The position numbers and the translations under genes were made by a program. From positions 1 to 64,000 of the forward strand of contig NZ_JAIVAC010000003.1 in the NCBI RefSeq assembly GCF_020171655.1: 64,000 bases of DNA, in the 5' to 3' direction. The notes under the pieces are model-generated. The model saw nothing but the letters and a program-made list of their open reading frames with translations. It had not been told where the DNA came from and did not search any database. Below, in pieces: positions 25,652-34,528 of the stretch; position 1 is the stretch's first letter; the number at the start of each line of letters is the position of its first letter. Origin of the DNA: Exiguobacterium aestuarii (GTDB lineage Bacteria; Bacillota; Bacilli; Exiguobacteriales; Exiguobacteriaceae).

Positions 25652-27292
25652 TTAGTTTAAGAAAAACATGCCCAAAATGAGACCAATGACCCCTGTTGCC
25701 GTGACGTAATAAATCATCGGCATGAGCGTGTATCGAATGATAGTCCCTTCTTTACCGAGCAGTCCCGCAACAGAAGCAACCGCTACGACGTTCAACACAC
25801 AGATCATGTTCCCCGCGTTCGCCCCTGCCATCTGCATCGATAAGGCGAGCGTATTATCGAGTCCGACCGATTCGGCTACGTTCGTTGTCAAACTTGAAAA
25901 CATCATATTCGAGAAGGTCGCCGACCCCGAGACAAAGGCACCGAGGGCCCCAATCCACGGTGCGACGAGCGGCCATACCCCACCGAACGTGTCAGCAGCT
26001 GCCGTCGCAAGTTCGACCGGCATCGATGCAAGTCCAGCTCCCCCATTTTCAGAGTGGATGAAAATACGGACCATCGGAACAGAGGCCGCTAACGTGATGA
26101 CTGTCCCGACGATCCCAAACGTCGTCGCTTTAAAGACCGACGTCACTTGTGACCAGCTCATGTTGTGCAGGAAGAATGTTGCAATCATCGTCAAGATGAA
26201 CATGAAGCCCGGTGAGTAGAACGGCTCCCAAGACGTCGAGATTCCTTCTACGCCCAAAATGTTCGGCAGGTTGATCCGAACGCTCCGAGATAGTTCATTC
26301 AAAAACGGAACCGTACGGGTGAGGACTAAGAATATCGTCAAGATGAGATAAGGCGCCCACGCTTTCCACTGCGGTAGTTCACGCTTGTTCGATGTTAACG
26401 TTACTTTTTCAGTGGATGGTTCCAATTCGTCCATATATCCATCGAATGTCCATACGCGTTTCGGCATGAGAATTCCTTTACGCGCCATGGCTACGAGAAT
26501 GACGAGACCCGTTAGTCCACCGAGCATTCCTCCAAATTCAAATCCGAGGACGAGCGTCCAAATGTAAGCTGGTACGCTATATAACAGCGCGGCCACGATT
26601 GCAATCGGAAATACTTCGAGGGCTGGTTTGATTGACTTCTCCTTACTGAAGAAGCGTGTCAGCATCAAAATTAAAATGAATGGGATGAATAGACCGACGA
26701 CCATATCAATCAATACGGTTTGCAAGACGACTTCCGTCAAAAAGGCAATTGACTCCGGTTGGTTCACGTCTAGCGAAAGACCATTCCCGATCCCGATGAG
26801 CGCTGGTGTCCCGACCGCTCCAAACGTGACAGCTGATACGTCCGCAGACAGTGCGATCACGACAGCAGCAATCGGCGGAAAACCGAGGGCGATTAAAAGC
26901 GGTGCCGCAACCGTCGCCGGTGTACCAAACCCTGAAGCCCCTTCAATGAATGAAACGAACAACCAACCGACAATCAGGACTTGAATACGCGGATCGGGTG
27001 TGATGTTGACGAATCCAGAGCGAATCGCATTCATTCCGCCCCCTTCTTTCATCGTATTCATCATCCCAATGGCACCATAGACAATCCATACAGTCGTCAC
27101 GGCAATAACGAGACCTTGCAGTGTCGCCGCCATAATCCGAGTCGCATCCAATTGCCAGACGAAGAACGCTAAAATCGCCGTCGTCACGAGTGACAAGGGC
27201 ATGGCTACTGATGCAGGTAAACGCATAATTACCAATAAGATGAGCACGGCCACAATCGGCGTCAGTGCTGTAATCCATTCTAAAATCGTCAA
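25652..27292 (-). CDS. lldP: L-lactate permease (LldP/LctP family)
   Basis: 546 residues, about 13 membrane helices. The sequence carries the lactate permease family landmarks ([52 protein letters not shown]). It imports or exports L-lactate (and possibly glycolate) with protons. The TTG start at 27292 has AAGGTGG seven bases upstream. It begins 49 bases after recX ends, with no hairpin between, so it could be partly co-transcribed with recX. No lactate dehydrogenase or lutABC genes lie nearby. No clear terminator follows it. Confidence 0.9.
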   Translation of the reverse strand: MTILEWITALTPIVAVLILLVIMRLPASVAMPLSLVTTAILAFFVWQLDATRIMAATLQGLVIAVTTVWIVYGAIGMMNTMKEGGGMNAIRSGFVNITPDPRIQVLIVGWLFVSFIEGASGFGTPATVAAPLLIALGFPPIAAVVIALSADVSAVTFGAVGTPALIGIGNGLSLDVNQPESIAFLTEVVLQTVLIDMVVGLFIPFILILMLTRFFSKEKSIKPALEVFPIAIVAALLYSVPAYIWTLVLGFEFGGMLGGLTGLVILVAMARKGILMPKRVWTFDGYMDELEPSTEKVTLTSNKRELPQWKAWAPYLILTIFLVLTRTVPFLNELSRSVRINLPNILGVEGISTSWEPFYSPGFMFILTMIATFFLHNMSWSQVTSVFKATTFGIVGTVITLAASVPMVRIFIHSENGGAGLASMPVELATAAADTFGGVWPLVAPWIGALGAFVSGSATFSNMMFSSLTTNVAESVGLDNTLALSMQMAGANAGNMICVLNVVAVASVAGLLGKEGTIIRYTLMPMIYYVTATGVIGLILGMFFLN

Positions 27293-27340
27293 TGTAGACC
27301 CACCTTTTCGTGTTTTCCCCTACCGTAAACAGATGTCCCA

Positions 27341-28153
27341 TCACGATTCTTCTTCAACGAGTCTCTCTAACGTACGCTCAATCACATCATACGGAAATCC
27401 TTTGCGCCGAAGCTGCATCTTCATGCGCTGCTTGCGCTCGAACGCATCATACCCGCTGAATTTCCGATTCAACTTTTCAGCCTGCTTCAGACATGCCGCA
27501 ATCTCGACATCTTCGTCCTCTTCTTCCCAAAAAGTTTGAATCGCCTCTGAAATAATATCAAAGGTAAACCCCCTTTGCATCAGGGTTTGTTGAATTCTTT
27601 GTTGCACTTCTGTGGCAGAACGACGATTTGTTTCCATTTGTTTCCTTTTTACGAACTTTCCAGCCTTTTCGACGAGTTCTTCGTGTGTGATTGATGCTAA
27701 TACGGATTCAACAACGTCCGGTGGAATGCGGAGCTGTTCGAGCTCACGTTTGATTTTGATCGGTCCACTTGGACTCGTATTGAATTTGGTTTGGACATAA
27801 GCTTTCGCAAATTCCGCATCATTCAAGTAACGCTGCTCTTTCAGTCGCGTGATGGCATGTTTGATGGCAGTTTCGCTTAACTCCTTCTTCATGAGATAGT
27901 CCTGCACCTCTGAAATCGCACGCATTCGGTACGATAAATAATTGACGGCTAGTTTATAGGCTTTCTGTGCCTCTTCCGCCTCGAGCACATCCTGCACAAA
28001 GTCGTCTTCGAGCTCCATCCCTTTTGTGAGCCCGTACTTGATGAACACGTCAACATCGATGGCGAATGCGAACTCTTCTTTCCCTTCGCGTTCGATGAAG
28101 ACGTTCAATCGATCTTTATTCTTTTGTTGGGTCGTGAACTTCGCAATTTTCAC
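27341..28153 (-). CDS. recX: RecA regulator RecX
   Basis: 270 residues, the length of Bacillus RecX. Modulates RecA filaments. Tandem three-helix repeats are visible: AVNYLSYRMRAISEVQDYLMKK, then RLKEQRYLNDAEFAKAYVQTK and a C-terminal repeat ending RRKGFPYDVIERTLERL. The GTG at 28153 is chosen because GGAGGGGAG lies upstream; an in-frame ATG at 28174 overlaps it. It is divergent from the yfhF-like gene, exactly as in B. subtilis. Confidence 0.88.
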   Translation of the reverse strand: MKIAKFTTQQKNKDRLNVFIEREGKEEFAFAIDVDVFIKYGLTKGMELEDDFVQDVLEAEEAQKAYKLAVNYLSYRMRAISEVQDYLMKKELSETAIKHAITRLKEQRYLNDAEFAKAYVQTKFNTSPSGPIKIKRELEQLRIPPDVVESVLASITHEELVEKAGKFVKRKQMETNRRSATEVQQRIQQTLMQRGFTFDIISEAIQTFWEEEDEDVEIAACLKQAEKLNRKFSGYDAFERKQRMKMQLRRKGFPYDVIERTLERLVEEES

Positions 28154-28298
28154 AACGACTCCCCTCCATTTCATGTTTCTAACATATCACGTTCAGGAAT
28201 CGGAAAGGATTTTTGATAAGTTAGAAGAAAGGGTATTCATCTGGATATACTGACTTATACCCATTTTAGAAACAACACATGATATCGGAGGGAATTTC

Positions 28299-29207
28299 AT
28301 GAAAATCGCAATCACCGGTGGAACCGGGTTGATCGGTCAACCGCTCGTCCGCGCACTGGCTGACGCCGGTCACCAAGTCGTCGTCTTGACAAGACATCCA
28401 CGTCCCCGCCATCGCGGGGTGTCGTTCATCGAATGGCTAACGCCAACTAGCAAGCCAGAAGAAGAACTCGAAGGAACAGACGCATTCATCCATTTGGCAG
28501 GCGCGTCCATCAACGACGGACGCTGGACCCATAAACAGAAGCAAGCCATCCTCCAAAGTCGAATCGAAGGGACAAAGGAAGTCGTCCGGATCATTCAACA
28601 GTTAAAACATAAACCTCAAGTCGTCATCAGCGGCTCGGCAATCGGCATATACGGGGAAGACCGTTCCATCACGTATTCAGAAGAAACCCCATTACCGACA
28701 CGAACCAATTTCCTCGGGAATGTTTGTGTCCTCTGGGAACAAGAAGCTGAACCGATTCGCGATTTGGGCGTTCGTCTCGTGACAATGCGTACAGGCGTCG
28801 TCTTATCCAATGATGGCGGTGCGTTCCCATTAATGAAACTCCCCTATCAATTCGGAGTCGGTGGTAAAATCGGATCCGGAAAGCAGTGGGTTCCATGGAT
28901 TCATTTAGATGATCTCGTGCGGTTGTTCGTGCATATCATCGAAACGGATACAATCGAAGGTCCTGTAAACGGAACCGCCCCTTCACCGGTGACGATGAAT
29001 GAGTTCGGGAAGACGATCGCGAAGGTGATGCATCGTCCTCACTGGATCCCGGCACCCGCCCCAATGATGAAACTCGCACTCGGTGAAAAGAGTGTCATCG
29101 TTTTAGAAGGAGCAAAAGTCGTACCGACCAAAGCGCTCCAACATGGCTTTGATTTCCGATATGACACATTAGAACCCGCATTAAAAAACCTATTACAAGA
29201 TGCTTAA
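28299..29207 (+). CDS. yfhF: TIGR01777-type NAD-dependent epimerase (YfhF)
   Basis: 302 residues. Rossmann start MKIAITGGTGLIGQPL (GxxGxxG), then the TIGR01777 family landmarks WTHKQKQAILQSR and S-G-SAIGIYG, and a C-terminal DUF1731-type tail (WIPAPAPMMKLALGE). Extended SDR superfamily; YfhF and its relatives SulA/YfcH are of unknown substrate. ATG follows GGAGGG. Co-directional with the amidohydrolase 12 bases downstream. Confidence 0.87.
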   Translation: MKIAITGGTGLIGQPLVRALADAGHQVVVLTRHPRPRHRGVSFIEWLTPTSKPEEELEGTDAFIHLAGASINDGRWTHKQKQAILQSRIEGTKEVVRIIQQLKHKPQVVISGSAIGIYGEDRSITYSEETPLPTRTNFLGNVCVLWEQEAEPIRDLGVRLVTMRTGVVLSNDGGAFPLMKLPYQFGVGGKIGSGKQWVPWIHLDDLVRLFVHIIETDTIEGPVNGTAPSPVTMNEFGKTIAKVMHRPHWIPAPAPMMKLALGEKSVIVLEGAKVVPTKALQHGFDFRYDTLEPALKNLLQDA

Positions 29208-29219
29208 GGAGAATGAATC

Positions 29220-30374
29220 GTGAGTCACTTACTTATTCGAAACGCCCATATTTATCCGATTACCGCCCCCCATTTTTACGGAGACGTCCGTGTCCGTGAT
29301 GGAAAGATTGTCGAAATGGCCGAATTGCTCGAACCGATGGATGGCGAGAATGTCATCGAAGCAGAAGGAAACTTTTTATTCCCTGGTTTTATCGATGCGC
29401 ATACTCACCTTGGTTTATATGACGAGGGGACAGGCTCTGTTGGGAACGACGCCAACGAAACGGTCGAAGCGATGACGCCTCATGCTCGTGCCATCGACGG
29501 TGTCTACCCACTCGATGAAGGGTTCCAGGAAGCATTGATGGCTGGCGTGACCGCTGTCCAGGTTATGCCCGGGAGTATGAACGTCATCGGTGGTGTGACA
29601 AGTGTCATCAAAACGCACGGCCGCTATATTGATGATATGATTGTCCGCCGTCATGCGGGGTTGAAGATGGCACTCGGCGAAAACCCGAAACGAATTCATA
29701 GTATGGGGAAAACGGGCGACCTGACGCGGATGGGAATCATGGGCTTGCTCCGTGAAGCATTTCGTACGGTCGGTTCAACGAAGACGATCGGCACGTTCGG
29801 GAGTCAGATGATCCAACTCGCCCTAGACCGCGACATGCCGATTCGCGTGCATGCGCACCGTGCAGACGATATTCTTTCGGTCGTCCGTTTTGCAAAAGAG
29901 TTCGACCTCGACTACCGCATCGAACATTGTACGGAAGGTCACCTCGTCGCAGAAAAGTTACAAGAGCTCGGTGTGAAACATGTCACCGTCGGACCGACCT
30001 TTACGCGAAAGTCGAAAATCGAACTTCAAAATAAGACGTGGGAAACGTATCGCATACTCCATGAGCATGACATGATTGTTTCCATCACGACCGATCATCC
30101 GTACACGCCGGTGCAGTATTTAAATTTATGTGCTGGTCTTGCTGCACGTGAAGGGTTACCTGTCGATATTGCGCTACGAGGGATCACCATCAACCCTGCT
30201 GAATCACTCGGTGTTGACGACCGCATCGGCTCACTAGAAGTCGGAAAAGACGCCGATCTCGTGCTTTGGAATCACTTCCCGCTCGACTATTTAGCGAAGC
30301 CGATTATGACGATTGTTAATGGTGAAGTTGTCTATAAAACAGACCGTGCGGAAACGCATCATGAGGTCGAATAA
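29220..30374 (+). CDS. Imidazolonepropionase-like amidohydrolase
   Basis: 384 residues. TIM-barrel metallohydrolase of the amidohydrolase superfamily: the metal motif GFIDAHTHLG (about 56-65), histidines in RVHAHRADD and RIEHCTEGH, and catalytic Asp in ITTDHPYTP; C-terminal VGKDADLVLWNHFP strand returns to the N-terminal composite domain. It resembles the HutI-like proteins found near prolidases. Substrate unknown. GTG start with AAGGAGAATG upstream, 12 bases after the epimerase gene. No terminator is obvious after it. Confidence 0.85.
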   Translation: MSHLLIRNAHIYPITAPHFYGDVRVRDGKIVEMAELLEPMDGENVIEAEGNFLFPGFIDAHTHLGLYDEGTGSVGNDANETVEAMTPHARAIDGVYPLDEGFQEALMAGVTAVQVMPGSMNVIGGVTSVIKTHGRYIDDMIVRRHAGLKMALGENPKRIHSMGKTGDLTRMGIMGLLREAFRTVGSTKTIGTFGSQMIQLALDRDMPIRVHAHRADDILSVVRFAKEFDLDYRIEHCTEGHLVAEKLQELGVKHVTVGPTFTRKSKIELQNKTWETYRILHEHDMIVSITTDHPYTPVQYLNLCAGLAAREGLPVDIALRGITINPAESLGVDDRIGSLEVGKDADLVLWNHFPLDYLAKPIMTIVNGEVVYKTDRAETHHEVE

Positions 30375-30413
30375 TTTTCATTATTTTTCATAAGCATTTT
30401 ACGCATAATTTAC

Positions 30414-30441
30414 TTGCTTTTTTAAAAATACTATATAAAAT
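30414..30441 (+). promoter_or_regulatory. Putative promoter of the GNAT gene
   Basis: TTGCTT (30414-30419) and TAAAAT (30436-30441) with a 16-base spacer, leaving a leader of about 100 bases in which I see only a weak hairpin (GCGAAGC/GCTTTCG). Confidence 0.35.
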
Positions 30442-30550
30442 TATCTTGTAACTTCATAAAGCAGCCAAGGCGGTTCGAACAGCGAAGCCAGAAGTATGCT
30501 TTCGTTACGACTATTCTTCAGCGGTCTGAAATAGGAGGAGGAATGTAAAG

Positions 30551-31117
30551 GTGCTCAAATTTCGTGAGCTCACCGACTGCGCGGAGTTGTTCGAACTGAT
30601 GCAACACCCAGATGTCTTTCCGTATGTCCGTCAAAAGACGGTCCACTTTGACGAGTTTTTATTTAGCACGAAGCAAATCATCGAGCTAGAGGAGCAAGGA
30701 AATATCATCTCACGTACCATCACGAACGAGTATGGCACCCCGATTGGGACGATCAGCTTGTTCGATGTCGAATCCGGCTATGGATTCCTCGGCACGTGGC
30801 TTGGCAAGCCGTATCACGGCAAAGGTTATAATCAAGTTGCGAAAGAGGCGTTCTTCTCAGAACTGTTCTTCGAGCTTGATATTGAAAGTGTGTTCTTAAA
30901 GATTCGTAAGTCGAATGAACGATCGATTGCTGCAGCAGAGAAACTCCCGTACGCATTTTGCGCGAATGAGCTTCGTTCTGAACTGCTCGCTGAGATCAAC
31001 CAAGGTGATGTGGAATATGTATTATACGAAGTATCCAAGTCGAGCTTCCAACTTTACTTGCACGCTCTTCACATCCCGGAATACGAAGTCCCTTACGAGG
31101 CACAACTCGAAGCATGA
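30551..31117 (+). CDS. GNAT family N-acetyltransferase with C-terminal extension
   Basis: 188 residues. Acetyl-CoA site GTWLGKPYHGKGYNQVAKEAF (about 82-101, the Q/RxxGxG/A-type loop) and the catalytic-core helix around KIRKSNERSIAAAEKL place it in the RimJ/RimL-like GNAT group. The C-terminal 40 residues (SSFQLYLHALHIPEYEVPYEAQLEA end) go beyond the usual domain. Start is GTG with GGAGGAGG nine bases upstream. Single gene, closed by a terminator. Substrate unknown. Confidence 0.8.
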   Translation: MLKFRELTDCAELFELMQHPDVFPYVRQKTVHFDEFLFSTKQIIELEEQGNIISRTITNEYGTPIGTISLFDVESGYGFLGTWLGKPYHGKGYNQVAKEAFFSELFFELDIESVFLKIRKSNERSIAAAEKLPYAFCANELRSELLAEINQGDVEYVLYEVSKSSFQLYLHALHIPEYEVPYEAQLEA

Positions 31118-31147
31118 GCCAATTCTGTCAAAGAATTGGCTTTTTTG
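31118..31147 (+). terminator. Terminator after the GNAT gene
   Basis: GCCAATTCT pairs with AGAATTGGC, followed by TTTTTTG. Confidence 0.88.
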
Positions 31148-31285
31148 TGGCGTTTTTGTGTGGATTTGATGGAGGTAACTTGTCGGAGCCGAATAAATCT
31201 GTTCTAATTCGAAGAGATAGGTATGATAAAGGTATGAGGGATTCATCACAACTCTCGTTAACCGTTTCGTAAAGGAGAATGGCAT

Positions 31286-31975
31286 ATGTCAGAATCAATG
31301 TTTCGTATCCTCGTAACTGATGACGAAGAACAAATGCGAGATTTACTTGTATCAAATTTAGAAAAAGAAGGGTATGAGACGGTCACCGCCTCAAACGGTC
31401 TTGAAGCGATTGAACGCTTAAAAGAAGAAACGTTCCATCTCGTCTTACTCGACGTGATGATGCCGGAACTCGATGGATTGACGGCTTGCATGCGTATCCG
31501 TGAGTTCTCGAACGTTCCAATCATTCTGTTGACGGCACGCTCTGAAGAACTCGACCGCATACACGGTCTAAAAATCGGGGCTGACGACTACATCACGAAG
31601 CCGTTTAGCCCGCGCGAGTTACTTGCTCGTATCGAAGCGACACTCCGTCGCACACACAGTTTTTCAAAAGAACAAGAAGCGACGTTTGATGTCGGCATTC
31701 TCTCCATCGATATCGAAGGTCGCGCCGTCAGCGTGAAAGGGAAAACCGTCAACCTGACACGAAAAGAGTTTGACTTACTCTACCTGTTCATCACGAACGA
31801 CGAAAAAGTGTTCTCTCGTGAACAGTTGCTCGATCAAATTTGGGGAACCGAATATCACGGTAACCTTCGCACGGTCGACACGCACATTAAGACGCTACGT
31901 CTGAAACTCGGGGAGGCTGGCGGTTACATTCAAACTGTTTGGGGCATCGGATATAAATTTGAGGCAAACGGATGA
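31286..31975 (+). CDS. OmpR-family response regulator
   Basis: 229 residues. Receiver domain (6-120) with the acidic pair D12/D13, phospho-acceptor D56 in LVLLDVMMP, conserved Thr in LLTAR and Lys in ITKPF; winged-helix DNA-binding domain (130-229) with the OmpR-type recognition helix VDTHIKTLRLKL. It is directly upstream of, and overlaps by ATGA, the histidine kinase. ATG preceded by AAAGGAG. Targets unknown. Confidence 0.9.
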   Translation: MSESMFRILVTDDEEQMRDLLVSNLEKEGYETVTASNGLEAIERLKEETFHLVLLDVMMPELDGLTACMRIREFSNVPIILLTARSEELDRIHGLKIGADDYITKPFSPRELLARIEATLRRTHSFSKEQEATFDVGILSIDIEGRAVSVKGKTVNLTRKEFDLLYLFITNDEKVFSREQLLDQIWGTEYHGNLRTVDTHIKTLRLKLGEAGGYIQTVWGIGYKFEANG

Positions 31976-33363
31976 AGCGATACACGATCCGGAAGCGGAT
32001 TTGGATTACCATCTGGACAGCCAGCCTCTTCTCAGCGTTCGTGTTTCTGATCATGACGTTCTATTTGTACGACAAATTCTATATCCAAACGCAAGAAGAA
32101 CTGCTCATCAACCGCGGAGAGAAACTCGTCACAATCTATAAGGCCGACGGTTTCTCTGACGCGTTCGCTGACAGTATGACGTATACGAACGAACTGACCG
32201 AAACGAAAGTGTTCCTTTCCTCTGTTCGAGAAGATACACTCGGCTCCGGTAAGACGTTCCTACGGCAACAAGACCTCGAACGTCTCCAAGACGGGTATGC
32301 CATTTCTGTTACGCGAAAGCATCCGACCGAGGACGTCGATATATTAATGACCGCTTTCCCGCTCATACGTGACGGGGAACTCGATAATGCGCTCATCCTC
32401 TATATGGAACTCAGTAAAATCAGCGAACCGTTCCAACCGATTCGGCTCATGATCACGTTCTTACTCGTCCTCATGATTGTGAACTTGCTCCTATTCGGTA
32501 AACAGATCATCGATACGATCATTCAGCCGCTCATCCAGATGAAGCGTGCCTCACAAGTGTATGCGCAAGGCGATTTCTCACACCGCATCCCAATCGTGTA
32601 TGATGATGAGATCGGCGAGTTGGCGGATACCCTCAACTCGATGGCGGAGTCACTCGGACTCGTCGAAGAACAGCGAAAAGAGTTTCTCGCGAACGTCAGT
32701 CACGAACTCCGTACCCCACTTTCCTACATTCGTGGGTACACGGAGATGCTTCAAGATGACACGTTGGATGAAAAAACACGGGCGCAATATTACGACATCA
32801 TCGAAAACGAGACGAATCGTCTTCAACGTCTCGTCACGGACTTACTCGACCTCGCACAGCTAGAGCGCGATTCGTATCCGATGACAAAAGAACCCGTCGT
32901 GTATTCGCAAGTGCTTGAAGATGTCCTTTATCGACTCGAACCGATTGCCCGGGCAAAAGGAGTGACAATCGAATCCGATTTAGACTTCGACTTGATCATT
33001 CTTGGCGACCATGACCGACTCGAACAAGTCATCGGTAACCTTCTCGATAATGCACTCCGCTACACCGAGGCGGGCAAAACGATTTATGTGAAGACATTCG
33101 CCGAGACAAACTATGCGATCACAGAAATACGCGATGAAGGTCGAGGTATCCCGAAAGAAGATCTGGATAAATTGACGGAGCGTTTCTATCGTGTCAATAA
33201 ATCACGGACACGAAAAGATGGCGGCACCGGTCTCGGGCTCGCCATCGCGAAGCATATTATCGAACGACATGAAGGATCGCTTCACTTCAGCTCAGAAGTT
33301 GGGCAAGGGACGACGGTTACGGTCGGCTTACCTCTCTTACCAGAAGAAGCGTTCGATATGTAA
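31972..33363 (+). CDS. Sensor histidine kinase
   Basis: 463 residues. Membrane helix 1 at about 10-33, an extracytoplasmic sensor region (34-157), helix 2 at about 159-178, HAMP (180-232), HisKA with H244 in NVSHELRTPLSYI, and HATPase with N box (VIGNLLDNALRYT), G1 (EIRDEGRGIPKED) and G2 (GGTGLGLAIAKH). The sensor region has no recognisable domain to me. It forms a two-component pair with the upstream regulator; neighbouring genes give no clue to the signal. Confidence 0.9.
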   Translation: MKRYTIRKRIWITIWTASLFSAFVFLIMTFYLYDKFYIQTQEELLINRGEKLVTIYKADGFSDAFADSMTYTNELTETKVFLSSVREDTLGSGKTFLRQQDLERLQDGYAISVTRKHPTEDVDILMTAFPLIRDGELDNALILYMELSKISEPFQPIRLMITFLLVLMIVNLLLFGKQIIDTIIQPLIQMKRASQVYAQGDFSHRIPIVYDDEIGELADTLNSMAESLGLVEEQRKEFLANVSHELRTPLSYIRGYTEMLQDDTLDEKTRAQYYDIIENETNRLQRLVTDLLDLAQLERDSYPMTKEPVVYSQVLEDVLYRLEPIARAKGVTIESDLDFDLIILGDHDRLEQVIGNLLDNALRYTEAGKTIYVKTFAETNYAITEIRDEGRGIPKEDLDKLTERFYRVNKSRTRKDGGTGLGLAIAKHIIERHEGSLHFSSEVGQGTTVTVGLPLLPEEAFDM

Positions 33364-33391
33364 AAAGGCAGCCTCGCGGCTGCCTTTTAAA
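33362..33391. terminator. Bidirectional terminator
   Basis: AAAAGGCAGCC-TCGC-GGCTGCCTTTTA after the kinase stop; also serves the converging small gene. Confidence 0.88.
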
Positions 33392-33674
33392 TGTCTTTCC
33401 CTTTATATTGATCGACCGACTCTTGTTCGAGTCGCTCTCGCTCTGCATGCGTCTGCGGGTATCCGTTCGCTTGCCATTCGGCACGGTGACTCGAATCAAG
33501 TTGCGTGAGACCTTGCTCCGCTTCATCCTGATCCGCATCGACGCTCTCCCGCTCGTCCATCTTCTGCCACGTGTCTTCTTCCTCACGTTGCGAAAGCAGT
33601 GCCGCCACTTTAGGTGCAACGAGTGCTGCGCCTGCGACACCGAGTACAATCCCCATCAATACTTTACGATCCAT
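33387..33674 (-). CDS. Small membrane-anchored hypothetical protein
   Basis: 95 residues. One N-terminal hydrophobic segment (about 5-27, GIVLGVAGAALVAPKVAALL) followed by a very hydrophilic, acidic, Glu/Gln-rich tail. Layout recalls YtxH-type stress proteins, but the sequence is not close enough to assign. ATG with GGAGGGG upstream. Divergent from another small gene across an interval that holds a cre-like sequence. Confidence 0.65.
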   Translation of the reverse strand: MDRKVLMGIVLGVAGAALVAPKVAALLSQREEEDTWQKMDERESVDADQDEAEQGLTQLDSSHRAEWQANGYPQTHAERERLEQESVDQYKGKDI

Positions 33675-33735
33675 CCTGTCCCCTCCTTCACTATGAAATC
33701 TTCATTCCACCATTTGATCATCTTAAAACCCAAAC

Positions 33736-33749
33736 CGAAAACGTTTACA
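33736..33749. promoter_or_regulatory. cre-like sequence between two divergent small genes
   Basis: CGAAAACGTTTACA matches TGWNANCGNTNWCA at all defined positions but the first. It could place one or both flanking small genes under CcpA. Confidence 0.35.
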
Positions 33750-33792
33750 ACTTTTCAAGGAGTGGAATCTGTAGTGAGAAGGAGGCGATTGG

Positions 33793-33999
33793 ATGGAAAA
33801 GAAACGACCTACGTCGAAACGTCCGTTTGATAACCCGGACGCTGTCGATACGGACAAAGAGAGTATTTTTGACGAGGACGGCATGCAAACCGTCGACCCG
33901 ATTCCCGTCGAGGAATTGAATGAACGGGTGAAGGATGAGAAGAACAAACGTCACTCCAAAAATGAATCGGCGAGTGAAAAGAAATATAAAGACGAATAA
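33793..33999 (+). CDS. Small charged hypothetical protein
   Basis: 68 residues, strongly hydrophilic (about half Lys, Arg, Asp, Glu), no hydrophobic core and probably disordered. The ATG is preceded by AGAAGGAGG at good spacing and the gene ends in a clean terminator, which is the main evidence that it is real. No family recognised. Confidence 0.6.
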   Translation: MEKKRPTSKRPFDNPDAVDTDKESIFDEDGMQTVDPIPVEELNERVKDEKNKRHSKNESASEKKYKDE

Positions 34000-34032
34000 A
34001 CAAGCTGCGGACAATCGTCCGCAGCTTGTTAC
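33999..34032. terminator. Bidirectional terminator
   Basis: AACAAGCTGCGGAC-AATC-GTCCGCAGCTTGTT; serves the small charged protein and cdd, which converge. Confidence 0.88.
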
Positions 34033-34436
34033 GTTAAGTCCTTCGGTGAAAATCCGTAAGGCAACATTTCTTCTTTTGTCATCACTTTTGTGTCACCGTT
34101 CAAGTTCGCAAGGATTAAGGTAAAATCCTCTCCTGCGAATTCGGCGATGACTTGACGGCACGCTCCACACGGTGAAATCGGACCTTCTGTATCGCCGACA
34201 ACAACGACCGTCTCAATCGAGTCACTACCTTCCGAGACAGCTTTAAAGATGGCTGTCCGTTCGGCACACATCGAAAGTCCGTACGAAGCGTTCTCTACGT
34301 TACATCCCGTAATCTCTTTACCAGATGCATCGATGACGACGGCTCCGACGTTAAATTTTGAATACGGTGTATAGGCGCGTTTGCGCGCTTCAATGGCTTT
34401 ATGCACGAGTTCTTGTACGCGTTCTTGTGAAATCAT
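34029..34436 (-). CDS. cdd: Cytidine deaminase
   Basis: 135 residues, typical tetrameric-type length. Converts cytidine and deoxycytidine to uridine forms in pyrimidine salvage. Zinc ligands C57 (with E59 as proton shuttle, SMCAERTA), C90 and C93 (PCGACRQ). The ATG at 34436 follows GGAGG by eight bases; the frame is open to 34511. Promoter with an internal cre site at 34483-34511. Confidence 0.93.
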   Translation of the reverse strand: MISQERVQELVHKAIEARKRAYTPYSKFNVGAVVIDASGKEITGCNVENASYGLSMCAERTAIFKAVSEGSDSIETVVVVGDTEGPISPCGACRQVIAEFAGEDFTLILANLNGDTKVMTKEEMLPYGFSPKDLT

Positions 34437-34482
34437 TGGATGTTCCTCCACTTCTAAATTTGAGAAGAAGTCTGACATCTGA

Positions 34483-34511
34483 ACTATAACGTGAAAACGC
34501 TTACTCATCAA
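34483..34511 (-). promoter_or_regulatory. cdd promoter with internal cre site
   Basis: Minus-strand TTGATG (34506-34511), 17-base spacer, TATAGT (34483-34488). The spacer (34492-34505) reads TGAAAACGCTTACT on the plus strand, matching 13 of 14 cre consensus positions, so bound CcpA would cover both hexamers. A wider inverted repeat CGTGAAAAC/GTTTTCACG spans 34490-34522. Confidence 0.6.
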
Positions 34512-34528
34512 GTGTTTTCACGGACTCG

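Noticed and set aside
11687-28153. A defence island or prophage in the accessory blocks around NERD, RtcB and the ABC exporters.
   Set aside because: No restriction, toxin-antitoxin, integrase, phage or CRISPR genes are present; the genes look like ordinary transport and stress functions in the local codon style.
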